The notes: generated from the letters alone by a model not told the origin. DNA of 64,000 bases from an uncultured Psychrobacter sp. (GCF_947488565.1 NZ_CANKZC010000001.1:372001-436000); one strand, 5' to 3'; shown: positions 8,039 to 18,246, counted from the first letter of the stretch. Made by a program: numbers and translations.

Positions 8039-9739
8039 ATGGATAATATGCTGTATATCATTGTGGGTCTGGTAGCAATTTTACTGGTAGCGGTACTCGT
8101 GCTACGCAAAAGTAAGGCCAAACAACCAACCGCACAACACTTGGATAAGACCAATCAAAGTGTAGATGCTCATGCATCCACATTAAAGCCAAAGACGGCG
8201 TCTGTAGACTCAAAACAAGTCCCTGTTCAGCAAAACGCGACCAAATTTGATCCATTAACCGTGGCTCAACGCTTTATAGATCAGCAGCGTTATGATAAAG
8301 CCATTGAAACCATTGAACGAGGCTTAACTGAAAAACCTCAAGATTCTGAGTTATTACTCAAGCTATTGAATATCTATGCAACAACCGAGCAGCTTGAAGA
8401 TTTTAATAAAACTTATAACGCGATCAAATTGTCCGGTAATGCAACTGCTATAGACAATGCGGATAAACTCAAAGCTTTATTAGACCAAGAACAAACGCAA
8501 AACCAACCAGTAAAGCCTGAATCTGACAATGAAGCTGCGTTTGAAGGTATAGATTTTGACTTATCCACCTCACAGACTGTTACGGATATTAAATCTGATA
8601 CAGACAACGACAATTTAGACAGTTCTGAAGCATTTAGTGACTCTGTATCCTCACAACAAAGCATCCCTAGCGCTAACAATGATTCTGATGAAAATTTTGA
8701 TCTAACGTTAGCTGATTTGGAAAACACAAACGCAGAAACTAACAATCTAAACGCCAGTAGCCTAGAAACGAGTCATTTAGAAACTACTCAGCTAGAAACT
8801 ACTCAGCTAAAAACTACAGCAGATGGCGATGACATCAGTGATTTTGATATAACCGAAGTGACAAATGCTGATGAAACAAGTACTCAGCCTGTTGCTGTAG
8901 ACGACGTTAATAAGGATCAACACGTAAATAACGTAAACGTCGATGATGACTTTATGCTTGATTTCGATTTGATGACAAATGATAGCAACTCGTCGGAGCT
9001 AGATTTCGATGATGTTCAAACGCAAGACAGCCAGTCACAAGATGTCAGCTCAGATGACGAATTTGTTTTAGACTTTGATGACTTGGTTGAAGAGACAGTT
9101 ACCAGTAAAGAGACAGATACTACTAATCAAGAAGACAATACTCAGCCTACTAACGATGATTTTGCGTTACTGCTAGAAGATGAAGATAGCGCACTTGTTA
9201 CAAACTCATTAGACACTCAAGAAAACCTTAATGAAAATGAGCAGGTATCAGGAAACGACGTTGTAGACAGTTTTGCTGCACTCGAGACAACAGACAGTAG
9301 CGACGAGCCCACTGTAAGCGAGGCTACACAACTAGAATTAGCAGCGACTCAGGAAGTAATTGACGATAGTACTGATGAGAGTATTGAAGATACTTTATCA
9401 ATAGATGAAGAATTTGATTTTGATGAAGTTGCAACTGCACCTACTGCCGATACACCAGTGGAGAATGAAGCTGATATCAGCGTCACCGAGGACTACCATG
9501 TAGATACTCAAAACGATACGACAGTTGCAGCGTCCGATAGTGATTTTGCCGCACAGTTTGCAACAGATTTTGATTTTGTTCAGACCTTGGACAGCAATCA
9601 AGTGACGTTAGACTTAGCAGGTCAGTATTTACAACTGGGTGAATACGATAGTGCCAAACGCCTACTCAATGAAGTCGTCACTCAAGGTGATAGCGAACAA
9701 CAAAGTCAAGCAAAAGAGATGCTAGCGCGTACTGCTTAA
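8039..9739 (+). CDS. FimV C-terminal half: membrane-anchored acidic TPR protein
   Basis: The product (566 aa) starts with a transmembrane helix (MLYIIVGLVAILLVAVLVL) followed by RKSKAK, which predicts the rest to be cytoplasmic. A TPR-like region (about residues 70-130, QRFIDQQRYDKAIETIERGL) precedes a very acidic low-complexity stretch with repeated DDDF/DFDD motifs. The last 60 residues (TLDLAGQYLQLGEYDSAKRLLNEV) match the conserved FimV C-terminal domain. A clear ribosome-binding site (TTAGGAG) stands 7 bases before the ATG, so this is an independently translated partner of the upstream LysM protein. A short pentapeptide repeat (LETTQ-like, encoded at 8762-8818) lies in the acidic part. 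Confidence 0.85.
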   Translation: MDNMLYIIVGLVAILLVAVLVLRKSKAKQPTAQHLDKTNQSVDAHASTLKPKTASVDSKQVPVQQNATKFDPLTVAQRFIDQQRYDKAIETIERGLTEKPQDSELLLKLLNIYATTEQLEDFNKTYNAIKLSGNATAIDNADKLKALLDQEQTQNQPVKPESDNEAAFEGIDFDLSTSQTVTDIKSDTDNDNLDSSEAFSDSVSSQQSIPSANNDSDENFDLTLADLENTNAETNNLNASSLETSHLETTQLETTQLKTTADGDDISDFDITEVTNADETSTQPVAVDDVNKDQHVNNVNVDDDFMLDFDLMTNDSNSSELDFDDVQTQDSQSQDVSSDDEFVLDFDDLVEETVTSKETDTTNQEDNTQPTNDDFALLLEDEDSALVTNSLDTQENLNENEQVSGNDVVDSFAALETTDSSDEPTVSEATQLELAATQEVIDDSTDESIEDTLSIDEEFDFDEVATAPTADTPVENEADISVTEDYHVDTQNDTTVAASDSDFAAQFATDFDFVQTLDSNQVTLDLAGQYLQLGEYDSAKRLLNEVVTQGDSEQQSQAKEMLARTA

Positions 9740-9786
9740 TATACGGGTAAAGTGCTTTACAGTGTTTTGAACAAAGATTATTTATT

Positions 9787-9822
9787 AACAAGCATCTTAT
9801 GAAAATAAGATGCTTGTTTCTA
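9787..9822 (+). terminator. Intrinsic terminator after the fimV pair
   Basis: A perfect 14-bp stem (AACAAGCATCTTAT with its complement, four-base loop GAAA) ends in a T-rich tract. It closes the fimV transcription unit 50-80 bp after the stop codon. Confidence 0.85.
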
Positions 9823-9889
9823 TTTGACGGTTTATCATTTATATTAACCCTATTTTATTTTTTTCACTCACATCTAGTACGGTAAACCC

Positions 9890-10996
9890 ATGTCATTACC
9901 CTCGACCTCGACAAATCTATCGTCCAACCCTATTCAGCTCATTTATGCTGGTGGTACCTTTGGTAGTTATGGACGTCCATTGGCGCCTTTAGATGCCGAC
10001 ATTTTCTTGCCAGCTTTACAGACGCTGCTCACCAATTACAGTCAAACAAACTATCTACCAGAGTTCTCATGGTTAGATAACACACTAATTAAAGATAGTA
10101 GCCAACTAACTTCAAACGATTTTATGCACTTTTACAGGCTACTACTAGATGCCTATGCGACAGGAGGGCGTCAATTTATACTTATTACAGGCACAGATAC
10201 TTTGAGTTATCTTGGTGCATTTTTGGCAGAGGCTTTTGCAGGCACTGATATGTGCTTGATCGTTACAGGTAGTATGCGTCCACTGTTAGACAGCGACATG
10301 TTACAGACATATACTGTTGATGCAAATAGCGATGCATGGAACAATCTTAGTGAGTCCCTACGTCTGGCTGCTGCTGGAGAATCCGGCGTCAAAATTAGCT
10401 TTGGCGGCGAGTCATGGCCTGCACAAACAGTACAAAAGATTCATAGTCATGACTTTATGGCTTTTACTGGTCATACTCGTGCTGGCTATCCAAACAACAG
10501 TTATATAAAGCAGCTGCCAGACACTCGTCGTCAACACTGGCTTGATGACCAAATGACTGTTGGTGACGGTATCCAAGCGCGTGCTAAACGGGCGAGCGTA
10601 CATGCGCTATACTGCCTTCCCAACGCACCTGATATCTTGGGCAAACAACTAGAGGCGCTGTTGAATGAGCCACCCTGCGGTATCATTTTATTAGGTTTTG
10701 GTGCAGGTAACGTTCCCTACTCTGAGAGTTTAGCCACCGCATTAAAACGTGCATATGAGCAGGGTCATATGGTGGTATGCGCTAGCCAATGCCCATTTGG
10801 CGGAGTCAGCGATAGTTATGCAGCGGGCAGTTGGCAATATGACTACCATGTCATCGCTGGTGGACGCTTAACTATTCCTGCTATCTATGCGCGGTTATTA
10901 TGGTTATTGCTACGTTATGATACACCTGCACGCAGACGACAACGCTGGACATATACTGTCAACCAGTCAGGAACGACTTTGAACAAAAACCGCTAA
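9890..10996 (+). CDS. L-asparaginase (type I-like, cytoplasmic)
   Basis: The enzyme hydrolyses L-asparagine to aspartate and ammonia. The first catalytic-threonine motif is LIYAGGTFGSYG near residue 20 and the second is ILITGTDTLSYLGAFLAEAF near residue 105, both in the standard order for the asparaginase/glutaminase family. There is no signal peptide, which points to a cytoplasmic type I enzyme and not the periplasmic type II. At 368 residues it is slightly longer than E. coli AnsA. It is a single gene between the fimV terminator and truA, whose ATG follows 50 bp later, so the two may be co-transcribed. Specificity for Asn over Gln cannot be read from the sequence. Confidence 0.88.
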   Translation: MSLPSTSTNLSSNPIQLIYAGGTFGSYGRPLAPLDADIFLPALQTLLTNYSQTNYLPEFSWLDNTLIKDSSQLTSNDFMHFYRLLLDAYATGGRQFILITGTDTLSYLGAFLAEAFAGTDMCLIVTGSMRPLLDSDMLQTYTVDANSDAWNNLSESLRLAAAGESGVKISFGGESWPAQTVQKIHSHDFMAFTGHTRAGYPNNSYIKQLPDTRRQHWLDDQMTVGDGIQARAKRASVHALYCLPNAPDILGKQLEALLNEPPCGIILLGFGAGNVPYSESLATALKRAYEQGHMVVCASQCPFGGVSDSYAAGSWQYDYHVIAGGRLTIPAIYARLLWLLLRYDTPARRRQRWTYTVNQSGTTLNKNR

Positions 10997-11047
10997 CCGT
11001 GAGCGCCAAGCAACAAACAAGCACTCACTTCAAACGCTACGATTATT

Positions 11048-11893
11048 ATGGAAGTTGAAAGATTAATGGAATCTGAGAAACAAGACATCCCTACTTATAA
11101 CTTGGCGATCGCCATCGAGTTTTTGGGCACCAACTATCGAGGCTGGCAACGTCAAAAAGAGGTGACAGGAGTACAAGAGGTACTAGAAAAAGCCATCAGT
11201 ACTGTCGCCAACGAAACTGTTGAAGTTATCGCAGCGGGTCGCACCGATGCCGGAGTCCATGCTGGTAATATGATTGCGCATTTTGTCACTTGCGCCTACC
11301 GTCCGACCCATAATTGGCTACGTGGTATCAATAGTCTATTGCCTGACGATATTGCCCTACGCTGGGTGCAACCTATGCAAACAGACTTTCATGCTCGTTT
11401 TGGCGCTATAGCACGTCGTTATCGTTACATTACGCTCAATCAGGCTGCGCGTCCTGCCATACTCAACCATCAAGTGACTCATATTCACGAACCTTTAGAT
11501 GTAGCAGCGATGCAACTTGTGGCAGCTGATGTTGCTGGGACTCATGATTTTAGCAGTTACCGTGCAGCAGCTTGTCAATCTAACCAGCCTATACGTACTG
11601 TTAGTCACGCAAAGCTTTTTACGCATGGCGCGTTTATTGTCTTTGACATACAAGCCGATGGTTTTTTGCATCATATGGTACGTAACTTGATGGGTACACT
11701 ACATGCGGTTGGAAGGCATGAGCTACAACCTTCAGACTTTTTAACTATTTTGGCAAAAAAAGACCGTACCATTGCGCCGCCCACTGCTTCTGGTGACGGA
11801 CTATACTTTATCAACGCCTACTATCCTGAGCATTATCAGCAGCTGTTGCCAGTCTCACCACTTACTCCCCTGTGGCTCAACTTACCTGAATAA
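11048..11893 (+). CDS. truA: tRNA pseudouridine(38-40) synthase TruA
   Basis: TruA isomerises uridines 38-40 of the tRNA anticodon arm to pseudouridine. The catalytic aspartate motif AAGRTDAGVHAGN is at about residues 60-72, with IEFLGTNYRGWQRQ before it and VRNLMGTLHAVGRHE late in the protein. The length (281 aa) is normal for the family. The annotated ATG at 11048 or the second Met seven codons later could be the start, because the first residues are not conserved. It follows the asparaginase by 50 bp and precedes the separately promoted infA. Confidence 0.95.
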   Translation: MEVERLMESEKQDIPTYNLAIAIEFLGTNYRGWQRQKEVTGVQEVLEKAISTVANETVEVIAAGRTDAGVHAGNMIAHFVTCAYRPTHNWLRGINSLLPDDIALRWVQPMQTDFHARFGAIARRYRYITLNQAARPAILNHQVTHIHEPLDVAAMQLVAADVAGTHDFSSYRAAACQSNQPIRTVSHAKLFTHGAFIVFDIQADGFLHHMVRNLMGTLHAVGRHELQPSDFLTILAKKDRTIAPPTASGDGLYFINAYYPEHYQQLLPVSPLTPLWLNLPE

Positions 11894-11951
11894 AATATGA
11901 TCGACTGATATACATAACACTTGCTCACTGTCAAGCAAAAACAATGATTTG

Positions 11952-11980
11952 TTGCTTTAATATTTAAACTTACGTATAAT
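11952..11980 (+). promoter_or_regulatory. Sigma-70 type promoter of infA
   Basis: TTGCTT (11952-11957) and TATAAT (11975-11980) are separated by exactly 17 bp. They lie 33 bp before the infA ATG, in the right place for a strong housekeeping promoter. Confidence 0.7.
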
Positions 11981-12012
11981 ATCGGTTTATTTTTCATTGA
12001 TAGATACCAACT

Positions 12013-12234
12013 ATGGCTAAAGACGATATTATTGAATTTGAAGGTGAAGTTATTGATACCCTTCCAAATACATTGTTTAAAGTTCGTTTAGAAAACGGAC
12101 ACGAGATTATTGCTCATATCTCAGGAAAGATGCGTAAGCACTATATCCGTATTTTAACGGGCGACAAGGTTAAAGTAGAAATGACGCCTTATGATTTGAC
12201 TAAAGGTCGCATTACCTACCGTGGCAAAAACTAA
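12013..12234 (+). CDS. infA: Translation initiation factor IF-1
   Basis: This 73-residue protein ([19 protein letters not shown] ... [12 protein letters not shown]) is a full-length IF-1, a single S1-type OB-fold that binds the 30S A site during initiation. The characteristic [19 protein letters not shown] segment is present. The gene has its own consensus-like promoter and ends before a bidirectional terminator, so it forms a monocistronic unit. Confidence 0.98.
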   Translation: MAKDDIIEFEGEVIDTLPNTLFKVRLENGHEIIAHISGKMRKHYIRILTGDKVKVEMTPYDLTKGRITYRGKN

Positions 12235-12408
12235 TCTCTTATATTATTTTATCTTTAAGATATCAGCTATTTACTCTTGAGTCGTTAAATAGATTATTGA
12301 GTAGATTGTCCTGTTATTATGTAATACTAAATGATTTTTACGATAACAATAAAAAATGGTAGTCCGTTTCTTGCTACCTTTTATAATCAATCGTACTTAG
12401 TTTTGCCA

Positions 12409-12440
12409 AAAAAATACCGCCAATTTTGAGCGGTATTTTT
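12409..12440. terminator. Bidirectional terminator between infA and the L,D-transpeptidase
   Basis: TACCGC pairs with GCGGTA across a 9-base loop, flanked by an A-run on the left and a T-run on the right, so it can serve both convergent genes. A weaker hairpin (GGTAG/CTACC, about 12359-12378) lies just upstream. Confidence 0.8.
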
Positions 12441-12458
12441 GTATTTGGGGTTTGGAAA

Positions 12459-13565
12459 CTACTTGAATTCTACTGTAGCGTCATCTTTGATCGTACCTAG
12501 TAATGCTAAAGCGTCCCAGTTGGTCAACCTTATGCATCCTGATGATGCTTGCCTGCTGATGCGTGCTGGGTCTGGTGAACCATGAATGCCATAAGTAGGC
12601 TTACTTAGCCCTATCCATACTATTCCTACTGGATTATTCGGCCCTGGCGGAATAATCGCCTGATTGCCATCCTCGCCAGTATAAGTGTAGTTAGGTTCAT
12701 GTACTTTTACTTCAACTTTATGCGTCCCTGATGGTGAGGGTGTTTCTGTGCTACCGACAGTCGTTGGATAACTTGCAACTAAGTTGTCTTTCTCATCATA
12801 AGCATATAGAGTTTCAGTCGCTTTATCAGCGACTACTCGACTTATTGGTTTTGTGTTTGGATTACCAGGGTTATAAACAGTGATGGTCTCTCCAGCCTCA
12901 AACTTAGCATTCGGGTTAAGAGTCTTAAGATACTTCTCACTCATATGAAATTTTTCTGCTAATGCTTCACTGACGCTTTCATAGTACATCCCTTCAAGCT
13001 TGGCTTTCGCTTCTGCACCAGCAGGAATGCTAGTAGTTTCCATATTCACATCGGCATCACTTAGCTTATAGCCAACCAGTACAGGTTGGGACATAAGCTT
13101 TTTATTGTTAGTTAATGCTTGCCATGTCTCATTATTGAGATGATCCGTCACCTTCAAACCACGAGCTTTTTGAAACGCTTGCATGGCTTTTTGAGAGTTT
13201 TTACCCCAATAACCATCTATAGGCCCAACACTACTTTGGTTCCAGTTCAGTAAGGCTTGAAGCTTGGTGCTCATGCTACGATTTACTTCTACCCCTTTTT
13301 GCCAGCTATCGCTATTCACCTTTTGAGCAAACTTTGGTAAGTTATCTGTCGTATACTTAATAGTAGGCAATAGCTTGTTCAATGAAGTTACCGTGTCACT
13401 ATCTCCAGTAAGCTTTTGACTGACTCCATTAGTCACTGGACTAACATCAGTGCTAGAAGATTTGTTACTAGCATTGGTATTGGTATTAGCAGCAAAACTT
13501 GGGCTCATTAATAGTGCTACAATTAGCCCTAACGCCCCTATGCTTTTACTTTTTGGTTTATACAT
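12459..13565 (-). CDS. L,D-transpeptidase with peptidoglycan-binding domain
   Basis: A 368-residue exported enzyme that forms 3-3 peptidoglycan crosslinks or attaches proteins to the wall. Its signal peptide (ALGLIVALLMSPSFAANT) is followed by a peptidoglycan-binding domain at about residues 105-155 (VGPIDGYWGKNSQKAMQAF). A LysM-like segment comes next (SVSEALAEKFHMSEKYLKTL), then the YkuD catalytic domain from about residue 240. The catalytic motif is intact: HGSPDPARISRQ followed by SSGCIRL, with the nucleophilic Cys and preceding His. A ribosome-binding site (GAGGAATAAA) precedes the ATG at 13565. Which reaction it favours cannot be told from sequence alone. Confidence 0.9.
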   Translation of the reverse strand: MYKPKSKSIGALGLIVALLMSPSFAANTNTNASNKSSSTDVSPVTNGVSQKLTGDSDTVTSLNKLLPTIKYTTDNLPKFAQKVNSDSWQKGVEVNRSMSTKLQALLNWNQSSVGPIDGYWGKNSQKAMQAFQKARGLKVTDHLNNETWQALTNNKKLMSQPVLVGYKLSDADVNMETTSIPAGAEAKAKLEGMYYESVSEALAEKFHMSEKYLKTLNPNAKFEAGETITVYNPGNPNTKPISRVVADKATETLYAYDEKDNLVASYPTTVGSTETPSPSGTHKVEVKVHEPNYTYTGEDGNQAIIPPGPNNPVGIVWIGLSKPTYGIHGSPDPARISRQASSGCIRLTNWDALALLGTIKDDATVEFK

Positions 13566-13948
13566 ATTTTATTCCTCAATTTTTTATTATAGACATATCA
13601 AAATTGTTGTTTTGTTTTTCGCTTTCGATAAAAACCAAGCAAGATGACAGCCAATCTATTTCTATGGATAGCTTTGTAAAATACTAGTTTTACACACTCT
13701 TTGAGCAAATGTAATCATGTCACAATAGCATTGTATAATGTAACAGATTTATGTTAACAAACATCTAGTCTTATAGTCTCTGTGTTAAAAAAGCGCCTAC
13801 AGTACAGATTATAGATTTAACCGCTGTAATCTAAATATTTTTATTCATAAAAAACCCGTAAACTGCTGAGCAATTTACGGGCAAACTATCTTCAAGACTT
13901 TTTGTAAAACAAATACTAATGGCTATTATTGCATTCGTATAGATTTAT
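13566..13948. other. Intergenic region between leuB and the L,D-transpeptidase
   Basis: About 380 bp. It carries the leuB terminator (13849-13881) and, nearer 13566, the promoter region for the minus-strand transpeptidase gene. Nothing else recognised. Confidence 0.5.
13849..13881 (-). terminator. Intrinsic terminator of the leucine operon
   Basis: CCCGTAAA pairs with TTTACGGG around an 11-base loop. On the minus strand the stem is followed by a run of T, as expected for termination after leuB. Confidence 0.85.
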
Positions 13949-15052
13949 TTATACAAGCTTTGCCAATACTGCCTGTCCCATCTCTTGACACCCTACTTGT
14001 CGTAAATCAGCTTCACTACTGTCTAAGATATCAACTGTACGTAAGCCATCATCAAGAACATCACTCACTGCCTGTTCAATCGCTTGGGCAGCTTGTTCTT
14101 GCTTAAAAGTATAGCGTAGCATCATAGCGACAGAGAGTATGGTGGCCAATGGATTGGCTTTATCTTGTCCAGCGATATCAGGTGCAGAACCATGGCAAGG
14201 CTCGTACATCCCTTTACCCTCTTCATCAAGACTGGCGGATGGCAACATGCCAATAGAGCCTGTTAGCATAGCCGCTTCATCAGATAAAATATCGCCAAAC
14301 ATGTTGCCCGTTACCATAACATCAAACTGCTTTGGATCGCGAATCAGCTGCATACAAGCATTATCTGCATACATATGACTAAGTGCAACGTCAGAATACT
14401 GAGATTCTTGCATTTTAGTCATGGTTTGCTTCCAAAGCTCAGTGACTTCTAAAACGTTTGCTTTATCTACCGAACAGATTTTTGCAGGTTTACCACTTGC
14501 TTTAGCACGAACTTGCGCCAAATCAAAAGCCACCTTACCGATACGCTCAATCTCGCTGGTTTTATAGACCATGGTGTTATAGCCTTGCTGCTCACCATTA
14601 TCCAAAGTACGAATGCCGCGCGGTTCACCAAAGTAGATACCACCCGTTAGCTCACGAACGATTAATAAGTCTAGGCCTGAGATAATTTCAGCCTTAATAC
14701 TAGAGGCATTCGCCAATTGCGGATAAAGCTTGGCAACGCGTAAGTTGGCAAATAAACCAAGCTCACTACGGATTTTTAGCAGACCACGCTCAGGACGTTT
14801 ACTGCGTTCGATGGTGTCCCATTTGGGCCCACCAACTGCACCTAACAATACAGCGTCCGCTGCACGTGCTCGGCTAAGTGTTTCTTCTGGCAAGGGTTCA
14901 CCAGTTGCATCAATAGCTGTTCCACCAATCAATCCAGACTCAAAAGTCAAGTTTAATGTAAACTTTTTGTTGACGGCTTGTAGTACATCGATGGCTTGGG
15001 TCATAATTTCAGGACCAATGCCATCACCAGCTAATGTTAAAATCGTTGCCAT
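13949..15052 (-). CDS. leuB: 3-isopropylmalate dehydrogenase
   Basis: LeuB oxidatively decarboxylates 3-isopropylmalate to 2-oxoisocaproate with NAD, the third step of leucine synthesis. The nucleotide-fold start [14 protein letters not shown], the [10 protein letters not shown] segment, [14 protein letters not shown] and the metal-binding region with [15 protein letters not shown] are all present. The length (367 aa) is normal. It is the last gene of leuC-leuD-lipoprotein-leuB on the minus strand and is followed by a clear terminator. An upstream gap of about 110 bp separates it from the inserted lipoprotein gene. Confidence 0.97.
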   Translation of the reverse strand: MATILTLAGDGIGPEIMTQAIDVLQAVNKKFTLNLTFESGLIGGTAIDATGEPLPEETLSRARAADAVLLGAVGGPKWDTIERSKRPERGLLKIRSELGLFANLRVAKLYPQLANASSIKAEIISGLDLLIVRELTGGIYFGEPRGIRTLDNGEQQGYNTMVYKTSEIERIGKVAFDLAQVRAKASGKPAKICSVDKANVLEVTELWKQTMTKMQESQYSDVALSHMYADNACMQLIRDPKQFDVMVTGNMFGDILSDEAAMLTGSIGMLPSASLDEEGKGMYEPCHGSAPDIAGQDKANPLATILSVAMMLRYTFKQEQAAQAIEQAVSDVLDDGLRTVDILDSSEADLRQVGCQEMGQAVLAKLV

Positions 15053-15163
15053 ACTAATCCTTGTTGATACATAAAAAAAAGAAGTGACAAGCGTCTAATG
15101 TTGCTTTAACCGATATATGCCCGTGACATGTGACATCAAATTAATGGGTCGAAAGATACAATA

Positions 15164-15889
15164 TTACACTTTGGCTTTTGACTGTGTTGCTTGTGCTGAT
15201 TGCTTTATTTGGTTTGTCACGTTCGTTTCTACAAACTCACCCTGACTTTCATTATTCATCTGTTTACAAAACTGACGCTTGATACTATCGTTTTGAATCA
15301 GATCAATACATAAAGGATTGGGCGAAGCTGTATCCAATAAACTGCCCGTATCTTGGCTAGATTCTTTACGGTAAGCACGAAGTAGATAAGTATCCGGCTC
15401 TACAAACTCGTGGATCATAGCAAAACGCTCAACATAACCCATATTATTTTCAGGATAAAAATTTATATGCACTTCACGTTTTGCAGGCTTAACCCGTGCA
15501 TAGTAGTTCGTCATCCCAGCTATACCAGATGCTGATAACGGTACAACCTTGACAGAATGCTGATTCTTCAACGGTACGAAGAGCTCAGTTCGTGTACGGT
15601 CAACAATCTCATCATCCGTATTGATCACACTTAACAGCTTATGATCTACTGGCTTATGAGTATCTGGAGCAATAACCGAAGTTTGGTCGATTTGCATAAT
15701 TTCACAATGATAAGTACCCGCACAAGCGATGTTTACTTCTCCAGCAATCGGTTTTATTTGCCCTGCCCACTTATCAGCGCTTTCTGCATCATCTATTTGC
15801 TGGTAGCCTGTTAGTAGCTGACAACCCGACAATAGCAAACTTGTTGCGATAGAGAGACTGGTACATATAGCAATACGTTTTTTATTCAT
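15164..15889 (-). CDS. Predicted lipoprotein of unknown function within the leucine operon
   Basis: This 241-residue protein has a lipoprotein signal peptide with lipobox LLLSGC (Cys at residue 23). The mature part is a soluble domain with paired cysteines (ACAGTYHCEI and, later, NPLCIDLIQNDSIKRQFC) that could form disulfides. A Gln/Ala/Ser-rich C-terminal tail follows. It lies between leuD and leuB in the same orientation, with gaps of about 130 and 110 bp. No family is recognised and no link to leucine synthesis is evident. It may simply use the operon's transcription, or carry its own promoter in the 15890-16023 gap. Confidence 0.75.
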   Translation of the reverse strand: MNKKRIAICTSLSIATSLLLSGCQLLTGYQQIDDAESADKWAGQIKPIAGEVNIACAGTYHCEIMQIDQTSVIAPDTHKPVDHKLLSVINTDDEIVDRTRTELFVPLKNQHSVKVVPLSASGIAGMTNYYARVKPAKREVHINFYPENNMGYVERFAMIHEFVEPDTYLLRAYRKESSQDTGSLLDTASPNPLCIDLIQNDSIKRQFCKQMNNESQGEFVETNVTNQIKQSAQATQSKAKV

Positions 15890-16023
15890 AATGATGACTA
15901 CTACTTCATAGTGATAACAAATTACCTTTCATTCTAGTCATTTTGTTACGATAACTCAACGTTGTATTATTGACCAATTCATTTTTATTAAACATCAATT
16001 TATATAACATTAAAAGCTTAATT

Positions 16024-16674
16024 TTATGCTTTGACTGGATTAAATATCCACGGCGTCTTTTGTTGCATTTGTTGTTCGTACGCATTAATCGCATCACTTT
16101 GCTGTAGAGTAAGCCCAATATCATCTAGTCCATTTAATAGGCAATGCTTACGAAAATCGTCAACTTCAAAACAGTATTCTTGTCCAGTTGGATCAATAAC
16201 GACTTGTCTCTCCAAGTCTACACTTAACTCATAACCGTCATTTTTTAAAGTTTCTTTCATTAACTTATCGACAATTGCTTCCTCCAAAATAATGGGAAGC
16301 ATGCCATTTTTAAAGCAATTATTGTAAAAAATATCAGCAAAACTTGGGGCAATGACCGTACGAAAACCATACTCGGACAACGCCCAAGGCGCATGCTCAC
16401 GGCTAGAGCCACAGCCAAAATTCTTGCGGGCAAGTAAAATAACGGCATCTTGATAGCGTGGCTGATTTAGTACAAACTCTGGATTTATTGGACGCGTGCT
16501 GTTGTCCTGACCTGGGTAGCCTTCATCTAAATAACGCCAATCATCGAATAAGTTGACGCCAAAACCAGTACGCTTAATAGACTTCAAAAACTGTTTAGGG
16601 ATAATTTGATCGGTATCGACGTTTGCGCGATCTAACGGACAGACGATACCCGTTTGAGTATTATAAGCTTGCAT
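16024..16674 (-). CDS. leuD: 3-isopropylmalate dehydratase small subunit
   Basis: LeuD is the swivelling small subunit that pairs with LeuC to isomerise 2- to 3-isopropylmalate. The signature motifs [18 protein letters not shown] near the N-terminus and [13 protein letters not shown] at about residues 80-92 are intact. The 216-residue length is normal. It follows leuC by about 150 bp on the minus strand. The same stretch in other frames gives only shadow ORFs. Confidence 0.97.
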   Translation of the reverse strand: MQAYNTQTGIVCPLDRANVDTDQIIPKQFLKSIKRTGFGVNLFDDWRYLDEGYPGQDNSTRPINPEFVLNQPRYQDAVILLARKNFGCGSSREHAPWALSEYGFRTVIAPSFADIFYNNCFKNGMLPIILEEAIVDKLMKETLKNDGYELSVDLERQVVIDPTGQEYCFEVDDFRKHCLLNGLDDIGLTLQQSDAINAYEQQMQQKTPWIFNPVKA

Positions 16675-16827
16675 AATAATTCCTATCGTATTCTCAGTAG
16701 TGTTGGTAGATACTGTTTGGCAAAATCAACCCATGATGTATTATCGACACAAATGAATAATTTTATACAATCAGTATCAGACGCGTTGTGACGGATGCGC
16801 AGCTTAAACAACGCAATGGTCTATCAA

Positions 16828-18246
16828 CTAAAAAGTACGTACATCCACAAAGTGACCAGCCAATGCAGCGGCGGCGGCCATCGCAGGACTGACCAAATGC
16901 GTACGTCCGCCAGTACCTTGACGACCCTCAAAGTTACGATTAGACGTCGAAGCACAGTGCTCTTCTGGTTCAAGCTTGTCTGCATTCATCGCAAGGCACA
17001 TTGAACAACCTGGCTCTCGCCACTCAAAACCTGCATCAGTAAATAGCGTGTTTAACCCTTCGGCTTCGGCTTGCCGTTTCACTTGTCCAGAGCCTGCTAC
17101 TACGATGGCTTCTTTGATCGTATCTGCAATTTTACGACCCTTAATCACTGCTGCTGCGTCCCGCAAATCCTCTATACGTGAGTTGGTACAAGAACCTATG
17201 AAGACCCGATCAAGTTGGATATCAGTAATCGGCTGACCTGCCTGCAACCCCATATAGGTATAAGCACGTAACCAACCCTCTTGCTGCGTTTCATCAGCAG
17301 CCTGATCAGGTGTGGGTACCGACTGAGTAATATCAACGACCATCTCAGGCGATGTGCCCCAAGACACTTGCGGGGCAATCTGACTACCATCAATCTCTAT
17401 AATCGTATCAAACTTGGCATCGTCATCCGAATACAATGTACGCCAATAGGCCTCTGCTTGCTCCCACTGCTCATCAGTTGGCGCATAAGGACGACCTTTG
17501 ACATAGTCAATCGTTGTGTCATCTACAGCTACCATACCCACGCGTGCGCCTGCCTCAATTGCCATATTGCAGACAGTCATGCGCCCCTCCATACTCATAT
17601 CTTCAAATACTTTGCCTGCAAACTCAATGGCATGGCCGTTGCCACCAGCAGTCCCGATCTTGGCAATAATAGCAAGTACCACATCTTTTGAGGTCACGCC
17701 AGCACCAAGCTCACCATTCACACGGATTTGCATGTTTTTCATTTTTTTAGTGATTAAACACTGGGTTGCAAGCACATGCTCTACCTCAGAGGTACCGATG
17801 CCATGAGCAAGACAACCAAGTGCGCCATGAGTTGCAGTATGCGAATCACCACACACTACCGTCATACCTGGAAGTACCAAGCCTTGTTCAGGACCAACCA
17901 CGTGCAAAATACCTTGACGAGTATCGTTAATGGTGAATTCAGCAATATCGAACTTAGCGCAGTTATCATCTAACGTTACAACCTGCAAACGCGATACCTT
18001 GTCTTTGATACCAGAGACTCCTTCAAGTCGCTCTTTGACCACTGTAGGTACGTTATGATCAGGACTAGCAATGTTAGCCGACAAACGCCATGGGGTACGA
18101 TTAGCAAGCTCTAATCCTTCAAATGCCTGCGGACTTGTTACCTCATGCAATAAATGACGATCGATATAAATTAAGCTCGAACCATCATCGCGCTGTGTGA
18201 CTTCATGCGCATTCCAAAGTTTGTCGTATAACGTGTAACCGGCCAT
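16828..18246 (-). CDS. leuC: 3-isopropylmalate dehydratase large subunit
   Basis: LeuC is an aconitase-family enzyme with a [4Fe-4S] cluster. The cluster cysteines are visible in [13 protein letters not shown] and [11 protein letters not shown], and the N-terminal [12 protein letters not shown] and [20 protein letters not shown] motifs are standard. At 472 residues it is full length. It is the first gene of the leu cluster and faces a divergently transcribed LysR-type regulator across 344 bp, which suggests the regulator acts on this promoter. Confidence 0.97.
   Translation of the reverse strand: MAGYTLYDKLWNAHEVTQRDDGSSLIYIDRHLLHEVTSPQAFEGLELANRTPWRLSANIASPDHNVPTVVKERLEGVSGIKDKVSRLQVVTLDDNCAKFDIAEFTINDTRQGILHVVGPEQGLVLPGMTVVCGDSHTATHGALGCLAHGIGTSEVEHVLATQCLITKKMKNMQIRVNGELGAGVTSKDVVLAIIAKIGTAGGNGHAIEFAGKVFEDMSMEGRMTVCNMAIEAGARVGMVAVDDTTIDYVKGRPYAPTDEQWEQAEAYWRTLYSDDDAKFDTIIEIDGSQIAPQVSWGTSPEMVVDITQSVPTPDQAADETQQEGWLRAYTYMGLQAGQPITDIQLDRVFIGSCTNSRIEDLRDAAAVIKGRKIADTIKEAIVVAGSGQVKRQAEAEGLNTLFTDAGFEWREPGCSMCLAMNADKLEPEEHCASTSNRNFEGRQGTGGRTHLVSPAMAAAAALAGHFVDVRTF

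Noticed and set aside
15906..16124. A small protein gene overlapping leuD
   Set aside because: It is read on the same strand in another frame across the leuD 3' end. It is highly basic and polar with no start signal or recognisable features, so it is a shadow frame.
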